64,000 nucleotides of DNA from Methylocella silvestris (GTDB taxonomy: Bacteria > Pseudomonadota > Alphaproteobacteria > Rhizobiales > Beijerinckiaceae), in NCBI RefSeq assembly GCF_002891535.1, contig NZ_PDZR01000009.1:84026-148025 (forward strand), read 5' to 3'. The notes beneath the pieces were generated by a model, which saw only the letters and a list, made by a program, of their open reading frames with translations, made no database searches and had not been told where the DNA came from. Shown here one piece after another: positions 44,459-53,550 of the stretch. The translations under genes were made by a program, and so were the position numbers. Every line of letters begins with the position of its first letter. The stretch's first letter is position 1.

Positions 44459-45432
44459 AGCTGCGGCCTGCGCAGAAAGCCGAGGCCGGCGCAGGCGAGA
44501 AAGGAGAGACCCGCAGCATAGGGCCAAAGCTCGCGCCGCTGCACCGAAACGCTCGCCTCCGCCTCACCGGCGACGAGGCGCTCAATCGCCGCCGAGGCAT
44601 AGGCCAGATCCTCGGTCGTGCGCACCCGGAAAGCCTCGCCGCCGCCGATTTCGGCAAGCCTTTGCAGCGCGAGAAAGTCGACCGGGTCGCCAAGGCCATT
44701 GAAGGTCTGCGTATCGACGACGCCAAGTCCGATCGTATAGATTTTGACGCCAAGACCAGGCGCGAGTTCCGCAACGCCCATTGGGTCGGTTGTGCCGGCG
44801 TCATTGGCTCCGTCGGACAAAAGGACAATGATGCGCGAGGGCGCCTTCGATTCCGTCAGGCGCTTCAGCGCAAGGCCAAGTCCCTCGCCGATGGCGGTCG
44901 AATGGCCGACGAGGCCGAGCGGAATCTCGGCGAGCGTCCGGCTGACCGCGTCGACGTCAAAACTCAGGGGCGCGGCGGCGTAGGCGCGCTCGGCGAAAAT
45001 CACGAGCCCGACGCGATCGCCGGTCCGGCGCTTGATGAGGGCGGCGCCGACCCGCTTCAAGGCGTCGATCCGGCTCGCGGCATGGCCGTCGAGCACGAAA
45101 TCCTCGGCCGCCATGCTGCCGGAAAGGTCGAGCGCGAAGATGATGTCGCGGCCGGATGCAGGCTGCGCCGGATTGGCGGCGACCGTGCGGGGTCCGGCCA
45201 GCGCGACGACGACCAAAATCCAGGCGGCCCAGGCGAGCAGCGCGCCAAGCCTTGAGCCGCCCGGCCGCGCGGCGACGCGCCCGCCGGACGTGAGGCGCTC
45301 GGCGATCGCGCGCGGAATCGTCAGGCCGCCGGCGGTCGCGGCGCGATCGCGGCGCCAGAAGAGCGCGATCAGCGGCAGCGGCAGCAGCGCCAAGGCAAGC
45401 GGCGCGGCGAGATCGAAACCTTCGAGGCTCAT
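44455..45432 (-). CDS. BatA/MxaC-like vWA membrane protein
   Basis: The 325-residue protein has two N-terminal membrane helices (PLALALLPLPLIALFWRR; LGALLAWAAWILVVVALAG), a vWA domain with intact MIDAS (FALDLSGSMAAEDF, then STAIGEG and LLSDGANDAG) and a C-terminal helix. It is the typical BatA/MxaC protein. MoxR ATPases act on such vWA partners. ATG 45432 was preferred over a long upstream frame that overlaps the DUF4381 gene. It sits ten bases after the DUF4381 stop. Confidence 0.87.
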   Translation of the reverse strand: MSLEGFDLAAPLALALLPLPLIALFWRRDRAATAGGLTIPRAIAERLTSGGRVAARPGGSRLGALLAWAAWILVVVALAGPRTVAANPAQPASGRDIIFALDLSGSMAAEDFVLDGHAASRIDALKRVGAALIKRRTGDRVGLVIFAERAYAAAPLSFDVDAVSRTLAEIPLGLVGHSTAIGEGLGLALKRLTESKAPSRIIVLLSDGANDAGTTDPMGVAELAPGLGVKIYTIGLGVVDTQTFNGLGDPVDFLALQRLAEIGGGEAFRVRTTEDLAYASAAIERLVAGEAEASVSVQRRELWPYAAGLSFLACAGLGFLRRPQL

Positions 45433-45442
45433 AGCAGCCGTC

Positions 45443-45910
45443 TCAATGTGAAATCCTTGGCGGGAGCATGGCGATAAGCCGCGACAGCTCCAAATCCAGC
45501 GTCTCGACCGTCGCGGCGGACGAGCGGCGATAGAGCGGCTCCCCGAAAGCCTGGCCGGCGCCGGCGGTGAAGAAGGATGTGCGCAGCGTCTGGTCGAGGC
45601 GGGTGAGCCAGGCGTCGCCGCCAAGGCCGCGGGGCGCCTCGCCGTCGATCGTCCGCACGAGACGGCGCAAGAGCTTCGCCTGCGCCGCCAGCCGTTCGTC
45701 CGGCGCAAGGCCGCGTGAAAGAGCCAGCTCCGCCAGCGCGGCGCGCCGCTCGGCGCCCCGGCGGACGGAAAGGAGGCGGATCAGCGCCACCCCTGCCAGC
45801 GCCGCAACGATCCCGGCCAGCATCGCCGCGGCGATCAGAAAGACCTCGCCGGAATCGGCCGGCAGATGGATTGGACGCAGTCCGTTGAGCGCCTCCACAG
45901 GATCAGCCAT
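45443..45910 (-). CDS. DUF4381 membrane protein
   Basis: The 155-residue protein has PVEALNGLRPIHLPADSGEV at the N-terminus, one membrane helix (FLIAAAMLAGIVAALAGVAL) and a cytoplasmic helical domain (LAAQAKLLRRLVRTIDGEAP). This is the DUF4381 pattern, always found between DUF58 and vWA genes in such clusters. It overlaps the DUF58 gene by eight bases. An alternative start 12 codons earlier lies inside that gene and is less likely. Confidence 0.85.
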   Translation of the reverse strand: MADPVEALNGLRPIHLPADSGEVFLIAAAMLAGIVAALAGVALIRLLSVRRGAERRAALAELALSRGLAPDERLAAQAKLLRRLVRTIDGEAPRGLGGDAWLTRLDQTLRTSFFTAGAGQAFGEPLYRRSSAATVETLDLELSRLIAMLPPRISH

Positions 45911-46862
45911 CGAGACGTTCCAGTAGCGGCGCCATCGCCTCGACATCCAGCGAGGAATCGAGGCTCAAGGCCCGCGCGCCAAGGCGCTGCAGGCGGGCGA
46001 CGCGTTCGTCCGGCTTTGGCGCCGCATCCGCGCCGATGCGCAGCCAACCCGCGGCGCCGGCCATCGTTGCGTAAGGATAGGAGCCCTGCGGCGGCGCGGT
46101 CTCGAACCGGTCGGCGATGAGCGCGAAGCAAAGATCGCGGCGTAGCGCGATCCGCGCCACGATCTCGTCGAATTGCGGCCCCGGCTCGTCGAGCGCGGTG
46201 GCGACGACGATCGCCGCGTTCTTGCCGGCAAGCCGGTCGGCTTCCTCAAGACTCTCGGTCAGCGGCGGATCGAGCCTTGAGCGGCTCGCCAGCGCGTTGC
46301 GATGCGCGCGCTCGAGCTCTGAGACCATGGCGATCATCGCCCGCGCGCCGCGGCCGTAGCGGATCAGATGACCGCCGTCATGCTGAATGACCATCAGGCC
46401 GACGCGCCCGTCGCGGGCGGCGCGCCAGCCGAGGAGGGTCAGCGCCTCCGCCGCCGCGACGGAGCGCAGCGCGCGCCGCGTGCCAAACAGCATGGAGGGC
46501 CGAAAGTCGGCGACGAGAAGAACGGCGCGTTCGCGTTCCTCGCGAAAGGTCCGCACATGCGGAATGCCCGTGCGCGCCATCACATTGCGGTCAAGATGGC
46601 GGACGTCGTCGCCATCCGACCAGCTCCGGATGTCATGCACCTCAAGGCCGCGGCCGCGCCGGCGATGCGCCACATTGCCGGGCAAGGTCGAGCGCGGCGC
46701 CGCCTTCGGCAAATCCATGCGCTCGGCAAGATGACGTATGCGCAGCAGGTCGTCGACGTTGAGATCGACGCCTTGGATGCCCTCGCCAGCCGGAAGCCCG
46801 GCCGGAGCCGGCGCATCATCTTTGCGTGAGAATTGCGATTGCAGGCGCTCGAACAGGCTCAT
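45903..46862 (-). CDS. DUF58 domain protein (MxaS-like)
   Basis: The 319-residue soluble protein has the DUF58 signature (GRGLEVHDIRSWSDGDDVRH, then LDRNVMARTGIPHVRTFREE) and a vWA-like C-terminal part with LLVADFRPSMLFG. MxaS in methylotrophs is of this type. It is eight bases after the moxR stop, so the two are cotranscribed. The N-terminal 40 residues carry a variable linker. Confidence 0.88.
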   Translation of the reverse strand: MSLFERLQSQFSRKDDAPAPAGLPAGEGIQGVDLNVDDLLRIRHLAERMDLPKAAPRSTLPGNVAHRRRGRGLEVHDIRSWSDGDDVRHLDRNVMARTGIPHVRTFREERERAVLLVADFRPSMLFGTRRALRSVAAAEALTLLGWRAARDGRVGLMVIQHDGGHLIRYGRGARAMIAMVSELERAHRNALASRSRLDPPLTESLEEADRLAGKNAAIVVATALDEPGPQFDEIVARIALRRDLCFALIADRFETAPPQGSYPYATMAGAAGWLRIGADAAPKPDERVARLQRLGARALSLDSSLDVEAMAPLLERLDG

Positions 46863-46870
46863 ATGCGGCT

Positions 46871-47878
46871 TCAGACCGGCGTGATCTCATCGAGAAGCTC
46901 CAGGATGACGCTTCGCGTCGAGTCGCCGTCGGCGAGCGCGCGCCAGGTGAGGATCGTGCGATGCGCCAGGGTATCGACGGCGAGTTCGGCAACGTCCTGC
47001 GGGCTCACATGATCGCGTCCTGCGAGAAAGGCCCGCGCCTTGGCCCCCTTGGCGAGCGCGATGGTGCCGCGCGGGGACGGCGGATGCTCGACCTTGCGCC
47101 TAATCCGCGGCGCGACCTGCTCGCTGCGCAGCGCCGTCACAAGACGCACGATATAGTCCTTCACCGCCGGCGACAGATAGACGGCCGTCGTAGCCGCGCG
47201 CGCCGCGGCGATCTCGGCGGCGCCAAGATGATGTGCGGCCATCGGTGCGCCCTCGGTCGCTTCATGCTCGACGAGGTCGAGAATTTTGCGCTCGGTCGCG
47301 GCATCCGGCAGCTTGACCTCGGCATGGATCATGAACCGATCGAGTTGCGCTTCGGGCAGCGGAAAAGTGCCCTCATGCTCGATCGGATTTTGCGTCGCGA
47401 CGACCATGAACGGGTCTGGCAAGGGACGCGTCACCCCTGCCGCCGTGACCTGCCGTTCGGCCATCGCTTCGAGCAGCGCGGACTGGACCTTGGGCGGAGC
47501 GCGGTTGATCTCATCGACGAGAATGAGGGAATGAAAGATCGGCCCGGCGACGAACTCGAAAACGCCGCGATCCTGCCGCCAGACTGCGGTGCCCGTGAGA
47601 TCCGCCGGCATAAGATCAGGCGTGCACTGGATGCGCGCGAGAGGCACGGAGAGGCCTTCAGCCAGAAGCTTGACAGCCCGCGTCTTGGCGAGGCCGGGCG
47701 CGCCCTCGATCAGCAGATGGCCGTCGGCCAGAAGCCCGATCAGGAGGCGCTCGACAAGAGTTTCGCCGCCGACCAACCCCGCCTCGAGGAAGTCCTTCAG
47801 CTCGCAAAACCGCGCCCTGACGCCGGCTTCACGCTCGTTGCGCGCCTCAAGCGAAAGCTCCGCTGAATTTCTGACCAA
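46871..47878 (-). CDS. moxR: MoxR-family AAA+ ATPase
   Basis: The 335-residue ATPase has Walker A in the MoxR form (IEGAPGLAKTRAVK), Walker B (LILVDEINRAPPK), sensor 1 (MVVATQNPIEHEGTFPLPEA), an Arg finger region and the C-terminal lid (SPRGTIALAKGAKARAFLAG). The start is TTG 47878, supported by a GGGAGGAG SD just upstream; the next ATG is far inside the ATPase core. MoxR acts as a chaperone on vWA partners, in methanol dehydrogenase maturation or stress. It heads the seven-gene operon and is divergent from the giant hybrid kinase gene. Confidence 0.93.
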   Translation of the reverse strand: MVRNSAELSLEARNEREAGVRARFCELKDFLEAGLVGGETLVERLLIGLLADGHLLIEGAPGLAKTRAVKLLAEGLSVPLARIQCTPDLMPADLTGTAVWRQDRGVFEFVAGPIFHSLILVDEINRAPPKVQSALLEAMAERQVTAAGVTRPLPDPFMVVATQNPIEHEGTFPLPEAQLDRFMIHAEVKLPDAATERKILDLVEHEATEGAPMAAHHLGAAEIAAARAATTAVYLSPAVKDYIVRLVTALRSEQVAPRIRRKVEHPPSPRGTIALAKGAKARAFLAGRDHVSPQDVAELAVDTLAHRTILTWRALADGDSTRSVILELLDEITPV

Positions 47879-48054
47879 ACCAACTCCTCCCGGTCCGCCC
47901 GTTTTTGCCCGGCGTCTTTCATTTCATTATAGAAAAATCCATGATCGAGATAGATCGACGCCGGGTCAACCGTCTCCTTGCGCCGGGGGCGCAGGGCGCG
48001 ACGGGCTTCAAACATCTTGACGAGCCTTGTTTCGTCGGACACACGCGGATCCAT
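47797..48054 (-). CDS. Possible 85-residue protein overlapping the moxR start
   Basis: An open frame starts with ATG 48054 and overlaps the first 82 bases of moxR in another frame. It reads TRLVKMFEARRALRPRRKE and PASIYLDHGFFYNEMKDAG, with fairly protein-like composition, but it has no clear SD and no family that I know. It may be a leader peptide coupling translation to moxR, or simply an open shadow of the region. The rest of the 281-bp gap between moxR and the kinase gene holds the two divergent promoters, with no clear consensus hexamers. Confidence 0.3.
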   Translation of the reverse strand: MDPRVSDETRLVKMFEARRALRPRRKETVDPASIYLDHGFFYNEMKDAGQKRADREELVWSEIQRSFRLRRATSVKPASGRGFAS

Positions 48055-48159
48055 TAAAACAATTTGCAGGCGGTGGAGGCGCGGCGGCGGCCTCGCGCGT
48101 TATGAGCGAAGGCGCGGCAGGGCCCGAAGCAGCGGCTGAATTCACAGAAGGAGCGGCGA

Positions 48160-51100
48160 GTGGACGCGACGGCGATCAAAACCGACCCCTCTCTCACATC
48201 CGATCAGCTGCTCGACGCCCTCGAATCCTTGCGTCGCGGCGATTTCACCGTGCGGCTTCCGCGCAACGGCCGCGGCGTCGACGGCGAAATCGCCGAGGCC
48301 TTCAACGCGATCGCCGCCGCGAACCAGTCCATCGCCGGCCAGCTCGAGCGCGTCCTTGAGGCGGTCGGACGCGAGGGCCAGACGGGAACCCGCGTGCGCT
48401 TTGGCCTTTCCACGGGCGCCTGGGCCGAAATGGAAGCTTCCGTCAACGCCCTGATCGACGATCTCGTCTGGCCGACGACGGCGGTGACTTCGACCATCAC
48501 CGCGATCGCCAAGGGCGACCTGCTCCAGCCGATGCCGCTGGAATTCAAGGGGCGCCCGCTGAAGGGCGAGTTTCTGCGCGCCGCCACCACCGTCAACGCG
48601 ATGATCGCCCAGCTCGACGTGTTCACCTCCGAGGTGACCCGCGTCGCGCGGGAGGTCGGCGCTGGCGGCAAGCTCGGCGGCCAGGCTGAAGTGCGCGAGG
48701 TGACCGGCGTCTGGAAAGATCTGACCGAAAGCGTCAACTCCATGGCCTCGAATTTGACGGCGCAGGTGCGCAATATTGCGGAGGTCACGATCGCCGTCGC
48801 CCATGGCGATCTGTCGAAGAAGATCACGGTCGACGTCCGCGGCGAGATCCTGCAGCTGAAAGAAGCCATCAACACGATGGTCGATCAGCTGCGCTCCTTC
48901 GCCTCCGAGGTCACCCGCGTCGCGCGCGAGGTCGGCACCGAAGGCAAGCTCGGCGGACAGGCGCTCGTTCCGGGCGTCGCCGGCACATGGAAGGACCTCA
49001 CCGATTCCGTCAACGCCATGTGCGGCAATCTCACGGCGCAGGTGCGCAACATCGCCGAGGTGACGACAGCGGTGGCGCGCGGCGATCTCTCGCGCAAGAT
49101 CACTGTCGACGTCTCGGGCGAAATCCTGGCGCTGAAAGAAACCATCAACACCATGGTCGATCAGCTGAACGGCTTTGCCGGCGAAGTCACGCGCGTCGCG
49201 CGCGAAGTCGGCACCGAAGGACGCCTCGGCGGACAGGCGCAGGCGCCGGGCGTCGCCGGCACGTGGAAAGACCTCACCGACAACGTCAACTCGATGGCCT
49301 CGAACCTGACCTCGCAGGTGCGCAACATCGCCGCCGTTTCGGCCGCCATCGCCAGCGGCGATCTGTCGAAAAAAATCACCGTCAATGTGTCGGGCGAAAT
49401 TCTGGAGCTGAAGGAAACCATCAATACAACGGTCGACCAGCTGAGCCGCTTCGCCTCCGAGGTGACGCGCGTCGCGCGCGAGGTCGGCACGGAGGGCAAG
49501 CTCGGCGGACAGGCGCAGGTGCCGGGCGTCGCCGGCACGTGGAAGGATCTGACCGAAAACGTCAACTCCATGGCGTCGAACCTGACCGCGCAGGTGCGCA
49601 ACATCGCCGAGGTGACGACGGCTGTCGCGCGCGGCGATCTTTCGCGGAAAATCACCGTCGACGTCAAGGGCGAGATGCTGGAGCTGAAGAACACCGTCAA
49701 CACGATGGTGGATCAGCTCAACGCCTTCGCCGGCGAAGTCACCCGCGTCGCGCGCGAGGTCGGCACGGAGGGCAAGCTCGGCGGACAGGCGCAGGTGCCG
49801 GGCGTCGCCGGCACATGGAAAGATCTGACCGACAACGTCAATTCGATGGCCGGCAACCTCACCGATCAGGTCCGTAACATCGCCGGCGTCGCCACCGCGA
49901 TCGCCAATGGCGACCTCTCGCGCAAGATCACCGTCGACGTGCGCGGCGAAATCCTGCTGTTGAAAGACACGCTGAACACCATGGTCGATCAGCTGCGCTC
50001 CTTCGCCGGCGAAGTGTCGCGCGTCGCGCGCGAGGTCGGCACCGACGGGCGCCTCGGCGGACAGGCCGTCGTGCCGGGAGTCGCCGGAACGTGGAAGGAT
50101 TTGACCGACAACGTCAATCTGCTGGCGGCCAATCTCACGACGCAGGTGCGCAACATCGCCGAGGTGACGACAGCCGTCGCGCGCGGCAATCTTTCGCGAA
50201 AGATCACCGTCGACGTCAAGGGCGAAATTCTGGAGTTGAAGAACACCATCAACACGATGGTCGACCAGCTCAATGCCTTCGCTGGCGAGGTGACGCGCGT
50301 CGCGCGCGAGGTCGGCACCGAGGGAAGGCTCGGCGGACAGGCGCAGGTGCCGGGCGTCGCCGGAACCTGGAAGGATCTGACCGACACCGTCAACGTCATG
50401 GCCGCCAATCTGACCGAACAGGTGCGCGGTATCGTCAAGGTGGTGACCGCCGTCGCCAACGGCGATCTGAAGCAGAATTTGACCGTCGCCTCCAAGGGCG
50501 AGGTCGCCGCCCTCGCCGAGACGATCAACAATATGACGCATACGCTGGCGACTTTCGCCGATCAGGTGACGAGCGTCGCGCGCGAGGTCGGCGTCGAGGG
50601 CCGGCTCGGCGGACAGGCGAATGTGCCGGGCGCCGCCGGCACATGGAAGGATCTCACCGGCAACGTCAATCTGCTCGCGGCCAATCTGACGACGCAGGTG
50701 CGCGCGATCGCCGAGGTCGCGACCGCCGTCACAAAGGGCGATCTCACCCGCGCCATTCAGGTCGAGACGCGCGGCGAAGTGTCCGAGCTCAAAGACAACA
50801 TCAACACCATGATCCGCAACCTGCGGCTGACCACGGAGCGCGGCGCCGAACAGGACTGGCTGAAGACAAATCTCGCGCGCTTCACCAATCTGCTGCAGGG
50901 TCAGCGCGATCTTGTCACCGTCGGGCGCATGCTTTTGTCGGAGCTCGCCGAATTGATCGGCGCGCAGCACGGCGTCATCTATGAGGTGGACGGCGACGGC
51001 CTGACGCTGCTTTCCGCCTATGCCGACGATGGCGAACATCCGCGGCGGATCGCTTTCGGCGAGGGACTCGTCGGACAATGCGCCCGCGACGGCCGCCGCA

Positions 51101-53541
51101 TTCTCATCGCCGATCTTCCGGCAAACGTGTTTCCGATCCGCTCCGGCCTGTTCAAGGCCGCGCCGCGCACCGCAATCGTGCTGCCGATCCTGTTCGAGGG
51201 CGAGGCGCGCGCGGTCATCGAACTCGCCTCGCTGAACCCGCTGACGGAGTTGCAGATCTCTTTTCTCGAGCAGCTTACGGCCAGCATTGGCATTGTCTTG
51301 AACAGCATCGCCGTCAGCATGCAGACGGAAGGGTTGCTCGGGCAGTCGCAACAGCTCGCAAACGAACTGCTGGCGCGACAGACGGAACTACAACAGACCA
51401 ATGAACAGATCGAACTCAAGGCGCAGCAGCTGGAGGAGCGCAACAATGAGGTCGAGGCCAAGAACCAGCAGATCGAGCAGGCCCGCCGCGCCCTTGAAGA
51501 AAAGGCCGGCGAGCTTGCGCTGACCTCCAAATATAAATCGGAATTCCTGGCCAATATGAGCCATGAGCTGCGCACGCCTCTAAACAGCATCCTCATCCTC
51601 GGCCAACAGCTCAGCGACAATGTCGAACGCAATCTGTCCGACCGGCAGGTCGAGTGCGCCCGCACCATTCATGCGGCGGGCAGCGATCTTCTTAATCTGA
51701 TCAGCGACATATTGGATCTGTCGAAGATCGAGTCCGGCACCGTCTCGATCGACGCCGAGGAAATTTCCTTCGCTCATCTTTTACAGATGATCGCGCGCCC
51801 GTTCCGCCACGAGGCGGAGAGCCGCGGGCTCTCTTTCGACGTCGCAGCGGCCGAGGGGCTTTCCGGCCATATCGTCACCGACGTCAAGCGGCTACAGCAG
51901 ATCTTGAAAAATCTCCTGTCCAACGCCTTCAAATTCACGGCCGCCGGCGGCGTCAGCCTGAACGTCGCGCCCGCGTCAACGGGATGGAGCGCGGACAATC
52001 TCTCGCTGACGCGAGCCAAGGAAGTCGTCGCCTTCAAGGTCGCAGATACCGGCATCGGCATCTCCGCCGAAAAACAGAGGATCATCTTTGAGGCGTTTCA
52101 GCAGGCGGACGCCGGCACGAGCCGCAAATATGGTGGCACCGGCCTCGGGCTTGCGATCAGCCGCGACCTCGCGCAGCTGCTCGGCGGCGAGATCCAGTTG
52201 CGAAGCGTTCCGGACGAAGGCAGCATCTTCACGCTTTATCTGCCGCTCGCCTACTCAAACGTCGAAGGCGCGCCGCGCGCAACCCATGACGAGAGGCGCC
52301 CTCTCGCCTCCCAGCAGGTCGATGAGGCGGACGAATGGAGCGACGACCGCGCGGCGATCGAATCCGGCGATGTTACGCTTCTCATCGTCGAGGCGGATGT
52401 GCGCGGCGCCCGCGCCGCCGCCGCGATCGGGCGCGAAAGCGGCTTGAAGTCGATCGTCGCCGCGCGCGGGGCGGACGCGTCGGGGCTGGCGGATCTCTAC
52501 AGGCCCGCGGCGATCCTGCTCAACCTTGGCCTCGCCGATCCGCCGGGCTGGAATGTGCTGGCGCAGCTGAAGCAGTCGATCGGGACACGCCATATTCCGG
52601 TTGCGGCGACGGGCGCCATTGAGGACCGCCATCAGGCTCTGTCGCGCGGCGCTTTCGATTTTCTGGAGGCCCCCGTCCGGCCTGTGGACCTCAAGGCTGC
52701 GCTGACGCGTCTCAAAACCTATGCCGAAAGGCGGCAAAGGACGCTGCTGCTGGCGACGGGCGATCCGGGCAGGCTTGCCCAGTGGGGGGAGTTCATCGGC
52801 GGCGACGACGTCGAGATCATCGCCGCGGCGACGGCGGCCGACGCGCTTGCTGCGCTGCGCGGTCGCGCGATCGACGCGGTTGTGCATGATTTTAATCGCT
52901 CGCGAGAGCCCGGCCTCGATCTCATCGCGAAGATGTGCGAGGACGCCGCGCTCCGCCGCATCCCCGTCATCCTGTTTGCGGAACAGGGTCTTTCGCGCGA
53001 CGAGGAAGGGCAGCTCGACGCGCTCTCAAGATTGCTCGTTCTAAAGAGAGCGCTGTCGCGCGAACGGCTGCTTGACGAGGCCGCCCTTGCGCTGCATCGC
53101 TACGTGCCAGAGCTACCGGCCGACAAGCGGGCGCTGATCGAGCGCCTCTATGATTCGAACGATGGTCTTGTTGGCCGGACTGTTCTTCTCGTCGATGATG
53201 ACGCACGCAATATCTTTGCTCTGAGCGGCGTGCTGGAACGGCGCGGCATGAGCGTTCTGACCGCCGCCAATGGCGGCGAGGCGATCTCGTCGCTGCACGC
53301 CAGCCCCGAGATCGAAATCGTGCTGATGGATGTGATGATGCCTGACATGGATGGCTATGAGACGATGCAGCGGGTGCGCGCCGAGCCGGCGTTCCGGCGC
53401 CTGCCGATTGTCGCGCTCACCGCAAGAGCGATGAAGGGAGATCGTGAAAAATGCATCGACGCGGGCGCGTCGGATTATCTCGCAAAGCCGGTCGACCGCG
53501 AACAATTGCTCGCCGTCCTGCGCATGTGGCTGCACCGGTAG
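48160..53541 (+). CDS. Soluble poly-HAMP hybrid histidine kinase
   Basis: The 1793-residue protein lacks any signal peptide or membrane helix. Residues 1-153 are HAMP-like. Residues 154-889 are eight tandem 92-residue units ([54 protein letters not shown]). Next come a GAF domain (about 905-1055), a Gln-rich coiled coil, a HisKA (phospho-His1135 in SHELRTP), HATPase (N, G1, G2 boxes present), two degenerate receiver-like domains (about 1400-1640) and a full receiver (DDD, Asp1724 in [10 protein letters not shown], Lys in AKPVD). This resembles fungal group III kinases such as Nik1/Os-1, which sense osmotic stress with HAMP repeats of about 90 residues. GTG with SD AAGGAG; operon with the next kinase gene. 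Confidence 0.92.
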   Translation: MDATAIKTDPSLTSDQLLDALESLRRGDFTVRLPRNGRGVDGEIAEAFNAIAAANQSIAGQLERVLEAVGREGQTGTRVRFGLSTGAWAEMEASVNALIDDLVWPTTAVTSTITAIAKGDLLQPMPLEFKGRPLKGEFLRAATTVNAMIAQLDVFTSEVTRVAREVGAGGKLGGQAEVREVTGVWKDLTESVNSMASNLTAQVRNIAEVTIAVAHGDLSKKITVDVRGEILQLKEAINTMVDQLRSFASEVTRVAREVGTEGKLGGQALVPGVAGTWKDLTDSVNAMCGNLTAQVRNIAEVTTAVARGDLSRKITVDVSGEILALKETINTMVDQLNGFAGEVTRVAREVGTEGRLGGQAQAPGVAGTWKDLTDNVNSMASNLTSQVRNIAAVSAAIASGDLSKKITVNVSGEILELKETINTTVDQLSRFASEVTRVAREVGTEGKLGGQAQVPGVAGTWKDLTENVNSMASNLTAQVRNIAEVTTAVARGDLSRKITVDVKGEMLELKNTVNTMVDQLNAFAGEVTRVAREVGTEGKLGGQAQVPGVAGTWKDLTDNVNSMAGNLTDQVRNIAGVATAIANGDLSRKITVDVRGEILLLKDTLNTMVDQLRSFAGEVSRVAREVGTDGRLGGQAVVPGVAGTWKDLTDNVNLLAANLTTQVRNIAEVTTAVARGNLSRKITVDVKGEILELKNTINTMVDQLNAFAGEVTRVAREVGTEGRLGGQAQVPGVAGTWKDLTDTVNVMAANLTEQVRGIVKVVTAVANGDLKQNLTVASKGEVAALAETINNMTHTLATFADQVTSVAREVGVEGRLGGQANVPGAAGTWKDLTGNVNLLAANLTTQVRAIAEVATAVTKGDLTRAIQVETRGEVSELKDNINTMIRNLRLTTERGAEQDWLKTNLARFTNLLQGQRDLVTVGRMLLSELAELIGAQHGVIYEVDGDGLTLLSAYADDGEHPRRIAFGEGLVGQCARDGRRILIADLPANVFPIRSGLFKAAPRTAIVLPILFEGEARAVIELASLNPLTELQISFLEQLTASIGIVLNSIAVSMQTEGLLGQSQQLANELLARQTELQQTNEQIELKAQQLEERNNEVEAKNQQIEQARRALEEKAGELALTSKYKSEFLANMSHELRTPLNSILILGQQLSDNVERNLSDRQVECARTIHAAGSDLLNLISDILDLSKIESGTVSIDAEEISFAHLLQMIARPFRHEAESRGLSFDVAAAEGLSGHIVTDVKRLQQILKNLLSNAFKFTAAGGVSLNVAPASTGWSADNLSLTRAKEVVAFKVADTGIGISAEKQRIIFEAFQQADAGTSRKYGGTGLGLAISRDLAQLLGGEIQLRSVPDEGSIFTLYLPLAYSNVEGAPRATHDERRPLASQQVDEADEWSDDRAAIESGDVTLLIVEADVRGARAAAAIGRESGLKSIVAARGADASGLADLYRPAAILLNLGLADPPGWNVLAQLKQSIGTRHIPVAATGAIEDRHQALSRGAFDFLEAPVRPVDLKAALTRLKTYAERRQRTLLLATGDPGRLAQWGEFIGGDDVEIIAAATAADALAALRGRAIDAVVHDFNRSREPGLDLIAKMCEDAALRRIPVILFAEQGLSRDEEGQLDALSRLLVLKRALSRERLLDEAALALHRYVPELPADKRALIERLYDSNDGLVGRTVLLVDDDARNIFALSGVLERRGMSVLTAANGGEAISSLHASPEIEIVLMDVMMPDMDGYETMQRVRAEPAFRRLPIVALTARAMKGDREKCIDAGASDYLAKPVDREQLLAVLRMWLHR
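48619..50826 (+). repeat. Eight tandem 276-bp repeats inside the hybrid kinase gene
   Basis: The segment GTCGCGCGCGAGGTCGGCAC or near-identical forms recurs every 276 bp (about 48645, 48921, 49197, 49473, 49749, 50025, 50301, 50577). Units 2-7 are alike at the DNA level as well as in protein, while the first and last have diverged most. Because the period is a multiple of three, unit gain or loss keeps the frame. Confidence 0.9.
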
Positions 53542-53550
53542 GAACAGGCG

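Noticed and set aside
43533..44828. In-frame upstream extension of the TPR gene
   Set aside because: Covers the two vWA genes in another frame; Ser/Arg/Ala-rich with no family match. ATG 43532 overlaps the vWA stop.
48619..50826. Periodic repeats considered as a CRISPR array
   Set aside because: The unit is 276 bp, in frame and continuous without spacers. It encodes HAMP repeats.
48142..51351. Minus-strand open frame of 1069 codons opposite the hybrid kinase
   Set aside because: It is the complement of the in-frame 276-bp repeats in high-GC DNA; composition is Arg/His/Asp-rich and repeats antisense to the HAMP units. A shadow frame, not a gene.
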